A stretch of 64,000 nt of DNA from Psococerastis gibbosa (GCA_963971405.1 OZ020488.1:32817089-32881088), one strand, 5' to 3'; shown: positions 1 to 11,300, counted from the stretch's first letter. Program-made: numbers and translations. The notes: a model not told the origin generated them from the letters alone.

Positions 1-110
1 TACAATTGTATCGGAAGTGTATGAGTCGCCATCGGGAGCAACTGTGGAAAGGACCATAAACTTATGCTTATTCTTCTCCGCAGGATCATAATCAAAAGGC
101 TGCAGACTCA
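1..110 (-). CDS. Vap33: VAP (VAMP-associated protein) exon 3, partial
   Basis: VAP proteins are ER membrane proteins whose N-terminal MSP domain binds FFAT-motif partners at organelle contact sites. This exon encodes residues 71-107 and runs off the left edge. Its acceptor is a pyrimidine-rich TTCATTCCAG just right of base 110, and the phase matches exon 2 (the Val codon spans the junction). It contains SLQPFDYDP and KNKHKFMV, which are hallmark strands of the MSP domain. Lys87 and Met89 of KFM match the human VAPA Lys/Met pair known to contact FFAT motifs. The rest of the MSP domain, the coiled coil and the tail anchor lie outside the window. The intron between this exon and exon 2 (111-1066) is AT-rich and shows nothing else I recognise. 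Confidence 0.93.
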
Positions 111-1066
111 CTGGAATGAAAATAATAAAAGTGAAATAGCAAATATGGCATGCCAAGACACATGGCGTTAAGGAAACCCTAAACTTCGTGTTGGTACACT
201 AATGGAGCCAACAGTCTGATATAATAAGCACCTGAATTTAGTTAAATTCCTCTTAAAGTAGTATTATAGTCTGACAAAATTTGAAAAAGGCAGATGTTTA
301 ATTCGCTTATGCCTACAAGGTTAAAAGTGGGATATTATAATTTAAATCACATTAAGTAATTCAATTAAATAAAAAATTAGCATAAAACAATTTTTGCATG
401 TATCTTAAAGTGTAGTGTCAGCTATTGCTTTGAAAATTAATGGAATGTTTTAGAGGCGTCCATAGGATACAATTCGGTGTCGTCCATAATTTCAAAAGCT
501 TTAATTATAATTCAGCGTGCAATAACAAGAAATCTTAAAATCCCTAATATTCTGGGCCTGTTTCATTAAAATATGGCGGTATCTCATGGCATTTATGTTA
601 GGGAGGTAGTTGTTCAAATGGTCTGTTTTGACTTATGGCAGCCAAATAATTCAAATCATAAATAGGGGACAATTATTATTTGTTTTTAAATCATTGTCCT
701 AATGTCCACAATTTATAATTATGTGCCCCAAACTTTATTTAAGTTAAAAATTATAAACGCATTGACGTACAAAGGAACGCGTCATTACATGATAACAGTT
801 CTAAGATAAATTCGCCGCTTATCTTATCAATAATAAGCTTAGTAGAGTTGTTAATATCACATTAAGAACATCACAAAAGGAAAATAACGCTTTATCAAAT
901 TATTTTTTATCACTGACACAAGCTTATGAGTAACCCATATGATTTATTTTCATAATAATAATTTAAGAAATAAAAGTAACAAACTGCGCTGAACTAAAAA
1001 CTAACCTAAAACTACCGACTTTCACCTGCTAAGTTTCGAAACTAGTCATAAATACTAGTTACATAC

Positions 1067-1219
1067 CTGCGACTTCTACCTGATCTTTGGGGTCGAGAGC
1101 CCCGCAGTTGGGCCTAACACAATACTTCTTTGGAGCAGTAGTTTTAATTTTGAAAAAGATCTTCTTAGTCGTTGGATTGAACAGTTTCATATACGATGTG
1201 ACCTGACTTGTGAAAGGCC
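1067..1219 (-). CDS. Vap33: VAP exon 2, core of the MSP domain
   Basis: This 153-bp exon encodes residues 20-70. It is bounded by acceptor GTATGTTTCAG (read on the minus strand) and donor GCAG|GTATGT. The signature KIKTTAPKKYCVRPN (residues 43-57) is the most conserved stretch of VAP proteins. Pro56 corresponds by position to the proline mutated (P56S) in human VAPB-linked ALS8. The preceding PFTSQVTSYMKLFNPT is the usual beta strand after 'GPFT'. Both splice phases (1 and 1) keep the frame. The minus-strand ORF that overlaps its left part and runs to 1563 is in another frame and is not real. Confidence 0.95.
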
Positions 1220-1312
1220 CTGAAACATACAATTAAAAATGTGCTCATAACATAGGCGCCAATGAGAAGCTTTAGAAGACAGCGGCTCATAATACTACTA
1301 CTACGTTCAAAT

Positions 1313-2074
1313 TTAAGCAGCATATGAGACAGTGCACCGGTGCTATCCAGAGAGAGAATGGCTTCACATCTACACAGATGGCTCATGCATACCGGGCGAC
1401 GGAAGAACTGGAGCTGGTTACTACAGCCGCCTCTTCGAGGGTTACAGCGCAGTAGGATCCCCACTAAGCAACTTCGACGGAGAGATAGCCGCCGTTGAAA
1501 ACGCAGCCCAGAAGTTACTGCAGTTCCCAGATTGCAGAAAGGCAGTACTGCTAGTTGACTCACAAGCAGCTATCACAGCACTCACAAAAAACGTCACGTC
1601 GACATACTTGGAAATGAAAAGGCGGACTTCTTGGCAAAGATGGGCACAAAACTACCTCAGCCCAGCAAAGCAACACCCCTCACGGCTGTGAAAAACCTCA
1701 TAGACATATCAGTACGGAGGACAAACCAGGACAGACTGCGACTAGCCTCAAGTGGAAAACAATGGAGCACACTGTTAAACAAACCCGTAAAGAAGAACCT
1801 ACCACGGCCCACCTCAGTAGCAGTCTTCAGAACAATAACCGGGCACGATCTTTTGGCATCCCACCTCCACCGAATTGGAATATTGAGGTCCCCCGACTGC
1901 GTCCTGTGCGGGAGTACCCCTATGGCCGCCAGCCACCTCAAGGACTGCCCGATGCTTGATGATGAAAGAAACGATCGACTTACCGGAGATGAACACACGG
2001 CACATCTATACTGGTCAGCGCGGCGCCTGATGGCAGAAATGCCAAGGGTGGGCGTTGGCTAGTAAGTAAGTAAG
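1313..2074 (+). mobile_element. 5'-truncated I/R1-type LINE with RNase H, in VAP intron 1
   Basis: The insert is flanked by an 11-bp target duplication TACGTTCAAAT (1302-1312 and 2075-2085) and ends in a (TAAG)n tail. It lies antisense to the VAP gene. Bases 1332-1620 encode an RNase H domain: YTDGS, GEIAAVENA and LLVDSQAA supply the Asp, Glu and Asp of the active site. About 35 residues that normally precede the closing GNEKADFLAKMG motif (around 1605-1645) are deleted, shifting the frame. The second frame then runs to 2062 and ends in a Cys-Cys-His-Cys domain (TGHDLLASHLHRIGI, CVLC, SHLKDCP), typical of the C-terminus of LINEs in the I/R1 group. The copy is dead: only the 3' part is present and the frame is broken. 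Confidence 0.9.
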
Positions 2075-2214
2075 TACGTTCAAATATCAACAATCACACG
2101 TGTATTTTTTTTTCTTTACTTGGTAGTTAGTGCATTTTTGCATTTGCAGCTAATAATTTCTATTACTTAACGATAGCACTTTTAGCAATAACCGTTTTAA
2201 TAATATAACATTAA

Positions 2215-2404
2215 ATAAAATGAAATAATGGCTTTCTATTCTATTACTAAGCGCACCCCAGCGGAGTTAAGAATATAAAGCAATCTCTTATAACATACTA
2301 GGAAGACCCAGACCACCTGCGTTACATGCCCAAAAAGTGTGGGACTTGACCCAACAATCCCTCTAGTGAAAGTCGGAGTCAAAGCCACTACTCTACATGT
2401 CCTA
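2215..2404 (-). mobile_element. Degenerate tRNA-headed SINE, family S1
   Basis: Read on the minus strand this matches the better copies at 57745 and 41230: the ACATGTAG-type start, the 'GTGGGACT' end of the box B arm, then the CTTTCTATTACTAAGC body end at the left. Box B is mutated. It lies in VAP intron 1 in the same direction as the gene. Between here and exon 1 (2405-3099) I see no further feature. Confidence 0.65.
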
Positions 2405-3099
2405 CACTGTATTGTCTTAAGAGATGGCTGGAGAGCAAATAGCATTGTCATATTCACATACATCACCTACACATTCATACAGTATGTTTGACAACTGGTT
2501 ATTTTAATATATTAATTTATTAATCTGTAGGCCGTGGTTAATAGCAGCTTAGTAACAGTAACTGATGTTAGGATCCGTAACTAGGCTTGTAATAATAGTT
2601 ACCTACTTATGACTTCCAGAACCTTGTCGTGCAGTTAAAAATGAATAAAAACCTATTGTCGCAAAAATAAGTCAACAGAATTAGATTTTATCTTAAAATG
2701 TAAGTTAAGATAGGTACACAAGAAGCTTATGCCTTATGTAATAGGTAAATTTTAGTCTGTTTTAAAATAGAGAAAATACAGACTGTATGTAGTCCCAAAA
2801 GGGAGGTTCGCACATAAAGTCCTATTTAAAAATGTATAAAACAATTCAAATTGATCTACAAGATAACCATTATTCAGCAAATTACAACGACCAAAAACCA
2901 ATAGGTAAGGAAGCCAAATAAATGATTTTTTTTATTTACAACGTATGCCACTGTTTTCTCAAAATAGTCCACTGTATTTTCCACAATGATCATCAATCTT
3001 AGTAAGATTAAGTTGATACGAAATATACGCATGCATTGGTGAGAAAAGAAAACTTGACCAAGCCCTGCAAAGTCAATTAAAATACGGAAAAAAACTTAC

Positions 3100-3157
3100 C
3101 ACGAAACCGGAGCTCATTCGCAGGCTCTATCCTCAATACTTGCTCGGGTTTAGCCAT
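3100..3157 (-). CDS. Vap33: VAP exon 1 with start codon
   Basis: It starts at ATG 3157-3155 in a good context (TTTACAATGGCT) and encodes MAKPEQVLRIEPANELRFR plus one base of Gly20. The donor is CGTG|GTAAGT. The residues match the VAP N-terminus, where human VAPA also begins MAK-EQ and continues to the FKGPFT junction. The phase (1) joins exon 2 exactly. A TCTATCTTTAG acceptor ends at 3170, 12 bases upstream of the ATG, so the 5' UTR is probably interrupted by an intron. Confidence 0.93.
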
Positions 3158-3419
3158 TGTAAATGTTACCTAAAGATAGAGAGGAGTAGCTTTATTTAAT
3201 ACTTATTAATATTCCAAATATATTACAAATGGCAAATCTGCAGAAATTTTACAGGCAGAACGCATGCGTCATTGCAGTCATGGCGGCAACGCGACCAACA
3301 CGAACGTCACCAAGCCTAATAAACCAATGCGTTATTCAAAAGGAGAGATGCTTACATAATCATGTAGTTACTGTAATAACTCTTGTATTAAAACACTAAA
3401 AAAGGAATTATATTCTTAC

Positions 3420-3480
3420 CTTGGTAAATAACGATTTTGTTCAATTTTTTTGCGTGTGTAGTGTGTACGTTAAACCAGTT
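3420..3480 (-). other. Vap33: Likely 5' UTR exon of the VAP gene (right limit unknown)
   Basis: On the minus strand a strong donor CCAAG|GTAAGAAT has its last exonic base at 3420. It pairs with the acceptor ending at 3170, implying a 250-bp intron (3170-3419) inside the 5' UTR. The start of transcription is not visible; the 3480 limit is a guess. No TATA box or clear initiator stands out. This is inference from splice signals only. Confidence 0.4.
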
Positions 3481-4598
3481 TCACCAACCAAACTAAACTA
3501 AAAAAGTTGGACGTCTTTTATTTTTACATAGTAAACTGGCGGGAAATATAAAAGCTTAAAAAATTGTTTGGCTTTTTTAGGCCTCGAATACACGGTTGAT
3601 TCTCCCAGGCGCAATTTGCCGGCGTCTTTTTCACTGTAACAGAAGATTTCTGGAGCTGGACAGTTCCGACAGTTTAAGCGCCTCCTCCTGTTATACAAAA
3701 CCCTCTCGGGTGTCTATTACTTTTTATAACTTTACTTGCAATTAATAATTTGCCGTTGTGACACGGTCGATCTGGCTCTGGCTGGTCAGGGACTATATTT
3801 TTTGTCTTGTCACCTAAATGTCTGTTTTTTACGGCGCCGTTTACAGCCACGGCCATTTCAGGCATTGTTTTCAGCGTCACCTACAACTTTATTTGACTAC
3901 AAAGTTGAAATAGCCGTGTTTTTCTTAATTAATTAGAAAATTAATTGTTAACTTATGAGCATATTCAATATTTATTATATTATAAATTTTAAGTTGCATT
4001 GAATATAGGCCTAATTTTGTCTTAATTTTATAATCCTCAATGTTTAACTCAATAGGACATACAACAATATACTGTATAGTATATTATTATTTATTACCGA
4101 TATATTCACAACCAAAGGGTCATCAAATGATCAAAACAAGTTCAACGAAATTACGAGAGCGATAAATGAATAAATATCAAGATTCACTGCACCTTAGTCC
4201 TTAGTGGAACGCGTATCCCGTGAGGTGCAACACTCTTTCGGGACAGAATCCTATATGGTACTGCAATTAACTGCATACGGGCACCAGGGCACAACTTGCA
4301 GATGCAGCTCGCGTCGGCTTCGTGGTAGTAAGATCGATTAATTTTATGATGGAGTCAGTGGATATATATACATATTATATATATATATTAGTCAGTATGA
4401 TTTTTTCTTTTAAATAGAAAATAATATATAATAATATATTATATATATAATAATATATTATATTAGAAGTTCTTTGGAAAATAAGAACTTTTTGGCCAAT
4501 ATGGCGGCCTGTTTTCCCGCCACTTTTCTTATTTTTCATGATGTTGTCAGCATCTGCTTTAGTGACGTTTTTGTTTTTATATCGCAGTCGCGCTTTTG
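3481..4598. other. Interval upstream of the VAP gene, no gene seen
   Basis: It holds short ORFs on both strands with no recognisable protein, then an AT-rich block of alternating TA (about 4370-4465) that could extrude cruciforms. The VAP promoter should lie in the first few hundred bases, but I cannot point to elements. Confidence 0.4.
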
Positions 4599-4606
4599 TA
4601 TATAAA

Positions 4607-6408
4607 CAGGGTTGCCGTTTTGCGTGAAAAATCACGAAATGCGTGTATTTTCAGAGCTTGCGTGATGTGCGTGTAAAGTGCGTGTATTTTAGACAAAATT
4701 GATTTTATAATTAAATAAAAATATTGAAATTTAAACCAATAAAATAATAAAAAAATTAAAACCATGGAAAAATGAAAACTTTAAAAAAAAAAAAATGCCG
4801 AAAAATGCTGTTTACCTTACCTGATCTAGGACCACAGACCACAAGTGCCAAGACCCCAACACAACTCCAAAAATCATATTCCAAATCTACTCGGCCGGCG
4901 GGCGGCCATTGTGATTTGCTCATTATTTCATATTTGTCTGCCTCTGCGCCACATGGGCGCAAAATCGAAAAAGATAACAAACATGCATATTATAGAACAA
5001 AGAAATGCCACGTGTGAGAGGTCTTTTTCTGATTGAAAATTAATAAAAAAAAACTACTTATTTACGAACCACAATGTCTCAAAAGAGGTTGAACTCTTTT
5101 GTTCAAGCGAATAAGGCGACCACTTAAAGCCTTAAAACCCCAAGATTTTATAGGAAGTCAATATTTTGGGCCGAATTATTTAAAAAGTAATAACATAATA
5201 AAGTGCTCATCTGAAAAATCTAAACATTTTTGGCAAGATGCGTAAAACCCCGTATTTCAGGTCTATTGAACAAACGTCTTCTCCCGGGGGAGACCCCTGG
5301 ACCCCCTCGTTTGGAATTAGCCTATGTTCATCGCCTGTAAACATCGAAACGTTACTCCTATCAAAATGCATGAAACCCCACCATGTCATGCTCATCTTTC
5401 AAGAATTTGCTCGTAATTGGATTCATTGCCTGTAAAATCTAAGCGTTAACCTATCAAAATGCCTAAAACCCCACTGTTTCAGACCTATTTTTCAAAAAAA
5501 AAAAAAAAAAAATCACCCGGGGAGACCCCCGATCCCCCTTGTATGTAGTTATATTCATCGTCCGTACAATTGAAACAATAGTCCTATCAAAATGCGTAAA
5601 ACCCTTACCATTTCAGCCCTATTTTTAAAAAAATTTCACACGGGGGAGACCCCCGGCCCCCCTTGCTCGTAATTATATTCATTGTCTGTAAAATCATCAA
5701 AACGTAACAACTTAATAAAGTCGTTATCTACAAAATCTAAACATTTTTGGCAAGATGCGTAAAACCCCGTATTTCAGGTATTTTACAAAAATCTTCACCC
5801 GGGGGAGACCCCCAGACTCACTCGTTCGTATGTAGCCTATCTACATCGCCTGTAAAAATCGAAACATTACTCCTATCAAATTGCGTAAAACCCCATCATT
5901 TCAGGCTTATTTTTCAAAAATTTTGACCCGGGCCCCCCTTGCTTGTATTTATATTCATTACGACCCTTGGGGGGCCCCGGTTCACGTCTCCCGAACCCCC
6001 GGGCCCCTGTGCGACGGACAGTAATGTCATTAATTTAAATGCTGCGAAAGTCCTTGAGAACGGTTTTCCCCTTATTCTACACTATCATGAAAATGGGGGG
6101 GGGGGGGGGGCAAATTAAACACCGCCACCCTCGAAAAACTATCGTTACGCCACTGGAAGTAAGAAAAATAATTCACACAGATTTTTCAGCCCCACTACAA
6201 GCTAAGCATAGAAGTTGTTAGATAAAATTAGCAAAACAAATGACATATTTTTTAGTTACCATATTAAAAAATTTAATATAAATTATATATTATATGTATA
6301 TATTATATTAATATGCATATATATTAGCCGATTAGTTGCTTGCGTGATATGTCGTGAATTTTGAACGTCAGTGGCGTGATATTTCATATGACACGTCCGG
6401 CAACACTG
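4607..6408. mobile_element. 1.8-kb non-autonomous hAT-like element carrying a satellite block
   Basis: The ends are CAGGGTTGCCG and CGGCAACACTG, an 11-bp inverted repeat with one mismatch, flanked by a perfect 8-bp duplication TATATAAA (4599-4606 and 6409-6416). The CAGNG start and 8-bp duplication are the hAT signature. No transposase ORF is present. The interior holds a tandem repeat (5205-5945), a G run (about 6095-6112), a segment CTATCGTTACGCCACTG (6139-6155) that resembles the end of a second nested element, and AT-rich palindromes around 6265-6330. It lies between the two divergent genes. Confidence 0.85.
5205..5945. repeat. Degenerate minisatellite, about six units
   Basis: Units share the order: (A)ATGCGTAAAACCCC, then CATTTCAGG and a T/A run, CACCCGGGGGAGACCCC, TTGCTCGTAATTATATTC, and CATCGCCTGTAAAATCGAAAC. 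The AAAACCCC anchor recurs near 5242, 5370, 5462, 5593, 5759 and 5884, so spacing varies from about 90 to 165 bp. The same unit occurs inverted inside another hAT element at 35925-36165. Confidence 0.8.
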
Positions 6409-6416
6409 TATATAAA

Positions 6417-8170
6417 CACAGTGCAATGAATGAACATTTTGATTTTTTAATATTCAGATAATTTTATAAAAGTTTTATGTTTGGGGGAATTGATTCAATT
6501 GAAAGAGTTCGCGAAACTTGCAAATGTCAAAAGAGAGGCCGATGGAAAGTGGTAACGAACAAGACTGTCATATCACATGTGTATGGGGATGTTTATCGGT
6601 AACCTTATCTGGTTGATGGAACTAGAGTAATGATGAAATAAGATTTGTTGAATGACATTTAGAAAATAATTAACGTCGCACTTGAAAGTATAGCCTCTGT
6701 GGGAATATTCAAAAGTTTGATGCTATAGTTGGTTTCATCGTTGGGTGTTTCACTGGTAAATTAGTGAGAGGGCTCGCGACGTTCACCGCTCACAAGCTCA
6801 TGGAGCCCATCGAATGTGCGGGATTATTTGCCTGGGCTAAAGTTCAAGCTAAAACTCTAGACTAAGCCATAAACACAACGTTGCAGTGATAATCTACATC
6901 TAAAACTATAGGACATGAGTTCAAGGTACCCTTCGGTAAGTTTTTTTCTATAGCCTATAAGGGCGAGACTTATTGGGGTATATGCGCCGGTTGGTTTATA
7001 TTCTCAGTGCTTGCTGTATGTATTGTAGGATACCTGAAGATATGATGAAATTTATGGTTGCCACGACTGTCCCCAATCTAGTGTTGCAGCGTGTGAGGTT
7101 TTAGCAATACGAGTCTGGCTGTAGAGTTAACAGGACTTTCGGTAATTCCTAATTATATGATTAACTGAAGCACGGCACATGGGAGGATTGGCCCCCAGAC
7201 CTTAAATAGTCGTGGGTAAGGGGGATGGCTCTGTCCTAATTGTTTCTGTTCTGCGACCCAGCCTTGAGCTTGTCATTACTTGCTTGATAACGTTACATAC
7301 GTCTGTAATAATTGAAGTAGGCCAAAGGGCAGCGACCATGGTAGGCGCATCTTTCCCTTGTGTACCCACTGTAGTACTCAATGGTCATGTGAAATAAATG
7401 AATAAATAAGTATATAATAAGTTGGATGGCAAGTCATATATCGAGCGCTACAATGTCATTTGCAAGCGGGCATGTAGTGCATGTATTACCAATGGTTTCT
7501 AAGGCACCAAGGTACTCAGGAAAAATGACTGATTGAGACAAACTTACCATAGTGATAAGGAGAGCTGCCTGGAAAGTAGTAGCAAATACTTCAACTGTGT
7601 ACATACTGTGCAACGCTGCAGCATTTAGATAAGATGCACCATCATTCAGGCAAAACGCATCTCTATACCCTCGACCCCCCCTCTCCTCTTTATCATTCCA
7701 TTCTACACATGACTTTGACGAACACGGTAGGTTATTGTCCCCTTTTCGGATGAATGTCATGGAGTTTGATACCAAGGGAGCGCTGCATCAAATAATTGCT
7801 GTAGTCTACTAGTTTTGTTGACCTGATGCGACTTCAGTATTTCGCTTGACTGCTTTGAATTCACAACTGAAAACGATACGCTGTCATACTCATTCAAAGT
7901 TTTCATACAAACTTTGTAAAAAAAGCCCTAACACAGACTAGTTGTTATATTGTTATTGTATGTTACTTACTGTATAAGTTTTATTATTCTCTGTGAATCT
8001 AAATTGTACACGCTTACATAGCTAAATATCTGCAGAAACGTCCATACAACTACCATAGGTAGTCAACTAGTACCATTCGCGTACTCGTTTGATGGCCTAG
8101 CGGGAAACTCACCGGGCGGAACGGTGCCTGACTTCTATCAGTTATAGGTACAGTGCACACTGCCTGCCTC
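6417..8170. other. Interval between the hAT element and the calpain 5' end, nothing recognised
   Basis: It is unique-looking AT-rich sequence with only short non-homologous ORFs. The last few hundred bases should include the calpain promoter. I see no convincing TATA box. Confidence 0.4.
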
Positions 8171-8173
8171 TAG

Positions 8174-8320
8174 TCAGTCGTCCGCTGGTATAGAGAAGGT
8201 GCGGGTCTGCTGCCTTGTTCAGTTCTCGTCAACTTTGTTCGAAATGCTGTAGGCTATTCTCTTAAAGTTGTTTTAGTGATTATTTTTGTTGCGTGCTATG
8301 TACTGAGCCACAACCTTCCA
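8174..8320 (+). promoter_or_regulatory. Probable calpain 5' leader with initiator-like sites and two minimal uORFs
   Basis: Two arthropod initiator-like sites (TCAGTC at 8174 and TCAGTT at 8219) precede the start codon. The leader holds two minimal upstream reading frames, ATG-CTG-TAG at 8244 and ATG-TAC-TGA at 8298. The calpain frame is open upstream to a TAG at 8171 but has no earlier in-frame ATG. The promoter call is inferred; the uORFs are read directly. Confidence 0.4.
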
Positions 8321-8399
8321 ATGGTGCGACATCATATCAACGGTAACGCCAATGGTGGTATCAGCCACTATCACCACAAACCTAACGGACACATAGCTA
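8321..8399 (+). CDS. Calpain exon 1, N-terminal His/Asn/Gly-rich leader
   Basis: ATG at 8321 in context TTCCAATGG opens a 26-codon frame ending at donor GCTA|GTAAGT. The peptide is low in complexity, rich in His, Asn and Gly, with a basic start (MVRHH). The exon leaves one base (A), which completes an Asn codon with exon 2 at 47180. That exact phase fit, the good ATG context and the compositional match to exon 2 (NGHIA|N|GGTPRPWANGH) are the evidence. I do not know this leader from memory in a named calpain. Other, alternatively spliced first exons are possible in the 38.8-kb intron that follows (8400-47179). Confidence 0.65.
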
Positions 8400-8642
8400 G
8401 TAAGTTTTCATCTAGTTATTTTTTTGCCCTTTTTAGTGGGGCTTTAGTGGCAATGTTTCAATAAGTACCTACACTTGAAAAAAAATATAGGAAAAAAGAA
8501 CTTAGACGTCAACTTCCTGCAGTTTCTGGCATATACAGTAATGTTGACCTTTTGAAAATATTACCCTTTTGAAACATGCACCAGTTTTATTGGCCTCCTT
8601 TAGATTTCAAATTAATGGAACAACCATAAGTCAAGATTAGAT

Positions 8643-8700
8643 CCGGTACGAGTGAACACGTACATTCTTTTCTATTTAACAATTAGTATAAGTACCGTAA
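8643..8700 (-). mobile_element. HINE terminal relic
   Basis: The reverse complement reads ACTAATT...AGAATGTACGTG, then TTCACTCGTACCGG: the diverged 3' end of the Helentron-like family, closest to the old copy at 12848-13267. Confidence 0.55.
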
Positions 8701-9404
8701 TGGATAATTATGAGTTGTTCAATGCTAAATAATTATCAAATTTTTCTTTTCCTTATTCATCACTGGACTACCGTGCCACATTTTGGGTCCGAAGCTCAAT
8801 TGTGAGGGCAGTTGCTGGCTATTATAGTACGTACGCCTGTAACCTTTGAGTTGTAAATCACACCATTGGTCTAATCCTGAAAGAATGAGTTAGAATTCAC
8901 CTAAGACCTGGTTGATGGTTTTATAATATTTTAGATGGGTTTCGAGGTCAAAAGGTCAACAAGCAGTTGAACCTCATTCCTTCCAGTCACGACCTTCACA
9001 TTTCACGGCCAATATTTAATTAAGGGCTTATGTGGATTTAATTGCCATTCTTGGGTATTTTCGCCAACCCAATTTTTTGGAGATGAGCTGAGATAGGTTA
9101 TACATCTTACAATATTAAGATGCTCAATCCAACCACAATTTTGGTCTCTGCAATGCCATTCGGGTTTGTTCCATCCTATTGAAAAAAAAAACTACAGCAG
9201 CCCTACTTCTAATCACCTTTTCCCCTTGTATAGGAAAGGAGTTTAGTTGTCGGTACTTAATTTACGTGTTACAATTAACGGGACCATCTTTTTTGAGTTT
9301 ACTCTGTAATGCATCACACTACGTTCCACAGTAGTAACTAGGCACTCAGTAACGTGCATTTCTTACTGTGTTTTTTTTTACTGAAGCTTTAGCTGAGTCG
9401 GCAG
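8701..9404. other. Calpain intron 1, no feature recognised
   Basis: AT-rich sequence with no homology, repeat pattern or credible ORF that I can support. Confidence 0.4.
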
Positions 9405-9665
9405 TCCTTTAAGAACCTTTAAGATCTTCTGCCTTCCTAGGCTCTCTAGTTCAGACTCCAATTCTATTGACATAACCCAGCCATCTGCGTCTCCCACCTT
9501 TTATGTCGTTAATCATTGATCGATTGTGGTATAGTGCTTCCAGTTTGGTATGAGTCCTTATTCTCAATCCATTGATGTCTCTGACTGCTTCAAAAAATTT
9601 TCCCCTTCATTTTTCCTTGTACGCGTCCACGTTTCTGATGCATATATGACGGCAATACCAAAGAA
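9405..9665 (-). pseudogene. Decayed RTE-like reverse transcriptase relic
   Basis: Translated on the minus strand with frame changes it gives fragments such as YASETWTRTRKNE and GRRRWLGYVNRIG. These match the 'YGSETWTLTK' and 'RLRWLGHVLRM' blocks just after the palm of RTE/Jockey-type LINE reverse transcriptases. Frameshifts and stops show it is dead. Confidence 0.65.
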
Positions 9666-10369
9666 CAAAAATTAAAATTAAAAAATTTCTTATTAAATTA
9701 AAAATGAAGATTAGCTATGCAAAGAGGAAATACTAGAGCAGATAAATTATGAAAGTTGTGTGAATTGAGTTGAAATGAGCTTCTGCGATGAAATGGGCTG
9801 GCTAGTGGCTAATACCATTACAGATTACCGGAGTCCTTGCATATTTCAATCATATCACGCAATTATGAATCTTGCCACAACTTTAGCTAGCTGTAGATAA
9901 ATATAAATTTCTGCGTGCTACTGAATGCTATTGCTTCCTTGTAGCCTATTTGCATATTGAATATTTATGCATTTTTTCCCAATATAAAATAACAAACTTT
10001 TGCTGTGGAAAGTTAAATTATACAGTAGGGGTCTTCACAGTGTTGGAGTTATCGAGTTAGATGTGCTATCCAAGTTAACACTCAATCGTGAGTGTGCCTC
10101 GGGAGTGAGTTATCATGCTATATTTAACAGGGTAAACAAAGTGGTAGTAGTCAGACGTCAGACTAGTGTCCAAATGGTGCTACAACTCAAGTGGCGCTGT
10201 CCCGTGAGGCTTCCGACGTTTAAGGGCACCCAATGCTGAAAACCTTTTTGTATATACGGATAGATACATAGCGTGCGAGCCTAGCTCCCTCACAACCCAC
10301 AACATCATCAAACTCTTCTCCCAAGGTTCCGAATTATAAAAAGTTTCGCCATTTGCTTCTCCTCACAAT

Positions 10370-10485
10370 ACTTCTTCTTCTTTCGGCGTTGGCCTGCTTG
10401 AAAGACTCCTCCAGTCGTCTCGGTTGTGCACGATGGTCCACCATCTACGGGCTCCCCACTCGCTAAGGTCGGTTTCTATTATTTC
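10370..10485 (-). pseudogene. LINE C-terminal relic with GAA-type tail
   Basis: The minus strand reads WGARRWWTIVHNRDDWRSL, the typical WxxxVxDRxxWR end of an RTE-like ORF, followed by GAAAGAAGAAGAAG as the 3' tail at the left side. A second fragment of a similar element is 700 bp to the left (9405-9665). Confidence 0.6.
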
Positions 10486-11167
10486 CTAACGGTTGTTTTG
10501 TTGACATATTTTCGCCATGTGAGTTGTAAATTTTATTCCGCATGCAGCTTTCTGACTATCTTTCAACATGTCCCAGTCATATTTGACGTTATAAAATGTC
10601 TTCTCTATTGAGTAATGCGTCTATCCACGTTGTTTCGAATGCGCTACTAGGGGTTCAAAGATTTTCCATATTATCTTCCATTTCAATATTCGTTATTTGC
10701 TAGCGTAATTTACGGTAAGCTTTACCATAGATGTAGGTAAATGCGAATTAGGCCTGTATATATCGCAAAGTCAGAGTAGCTGTACCGTTGATGTTCTGTG
10801 TGTTATCGTGGACCTAGAGATGAGATAGTCTTTTGGCTTATCGCCTTATCTATACAATAGAAGTAGAGTTTAATGTATAACATCCTGTGTGATATAAGAG
10901 AGTACGATTATACTGTACCTATATTTAGGTCTTATTTTAATTAAAACATTTCTCGTGGATTTGTTTCATTTCATGATTGTAAGAATTAGATAAATGATAC
11001 AGTTGCAATAGAGAATTATACTGTAAGTTTTAGTTAGGCTTATTTTATTTATCAGTAATGACTTGATACAATATACTGGTGCATTATACGATTATTTCAC
11101 TTATCTTCATTACAAACGTTTCGTACATTCAAATATGAAGAAAGTCTCGCAACTGTGACCAATTATT
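10486..11167. other. Intronic sequence, nothing recognised
   Basis: The first part may be more 5' sequence of the LINE relic at its left, but no frame supports it. Confidence 0.3.
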
Positions 11168-11300
11168 ATTGGGGTTGGTGACGGCCACATACTATATTTC
11201 AAAATGTAGAGGAACACTTCTTTCTACTAATGTCTCTCATTGATATCTCAACCATCATTATTTCCTGTGAACTATTTTTAGAAATAACAGGTCTTCGATA
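11168..11300 (+). repeat. Dispersed repeat D1, copy 1
   Basis: GGTGACGGCCACATA, CACTTCTTTCTACTAAT, and ATTTCCTGTGAA are shared in the same order with segments at 54733, 57970 and 62640 and partly with 23120 and 46370. Family unknown. Confidence 0.55.

Noticed and set aside
1165..1563. Minus-strand 132-codon frame over VAP exon 2
   Set aside because: It overlaps the exon in a different frame and covers antisense LINE sequence.
4370..4465. AT-rich alternating block as a replication origin
   Set aside because: Such blocks are common in AT-rich introns; no supporting feature.
5205..5945. CRISPR-like array of repeats and spacers
   Set aside because: Units are degenerate, spacing varies and the whole lies inside a eukaryotic hAT element.
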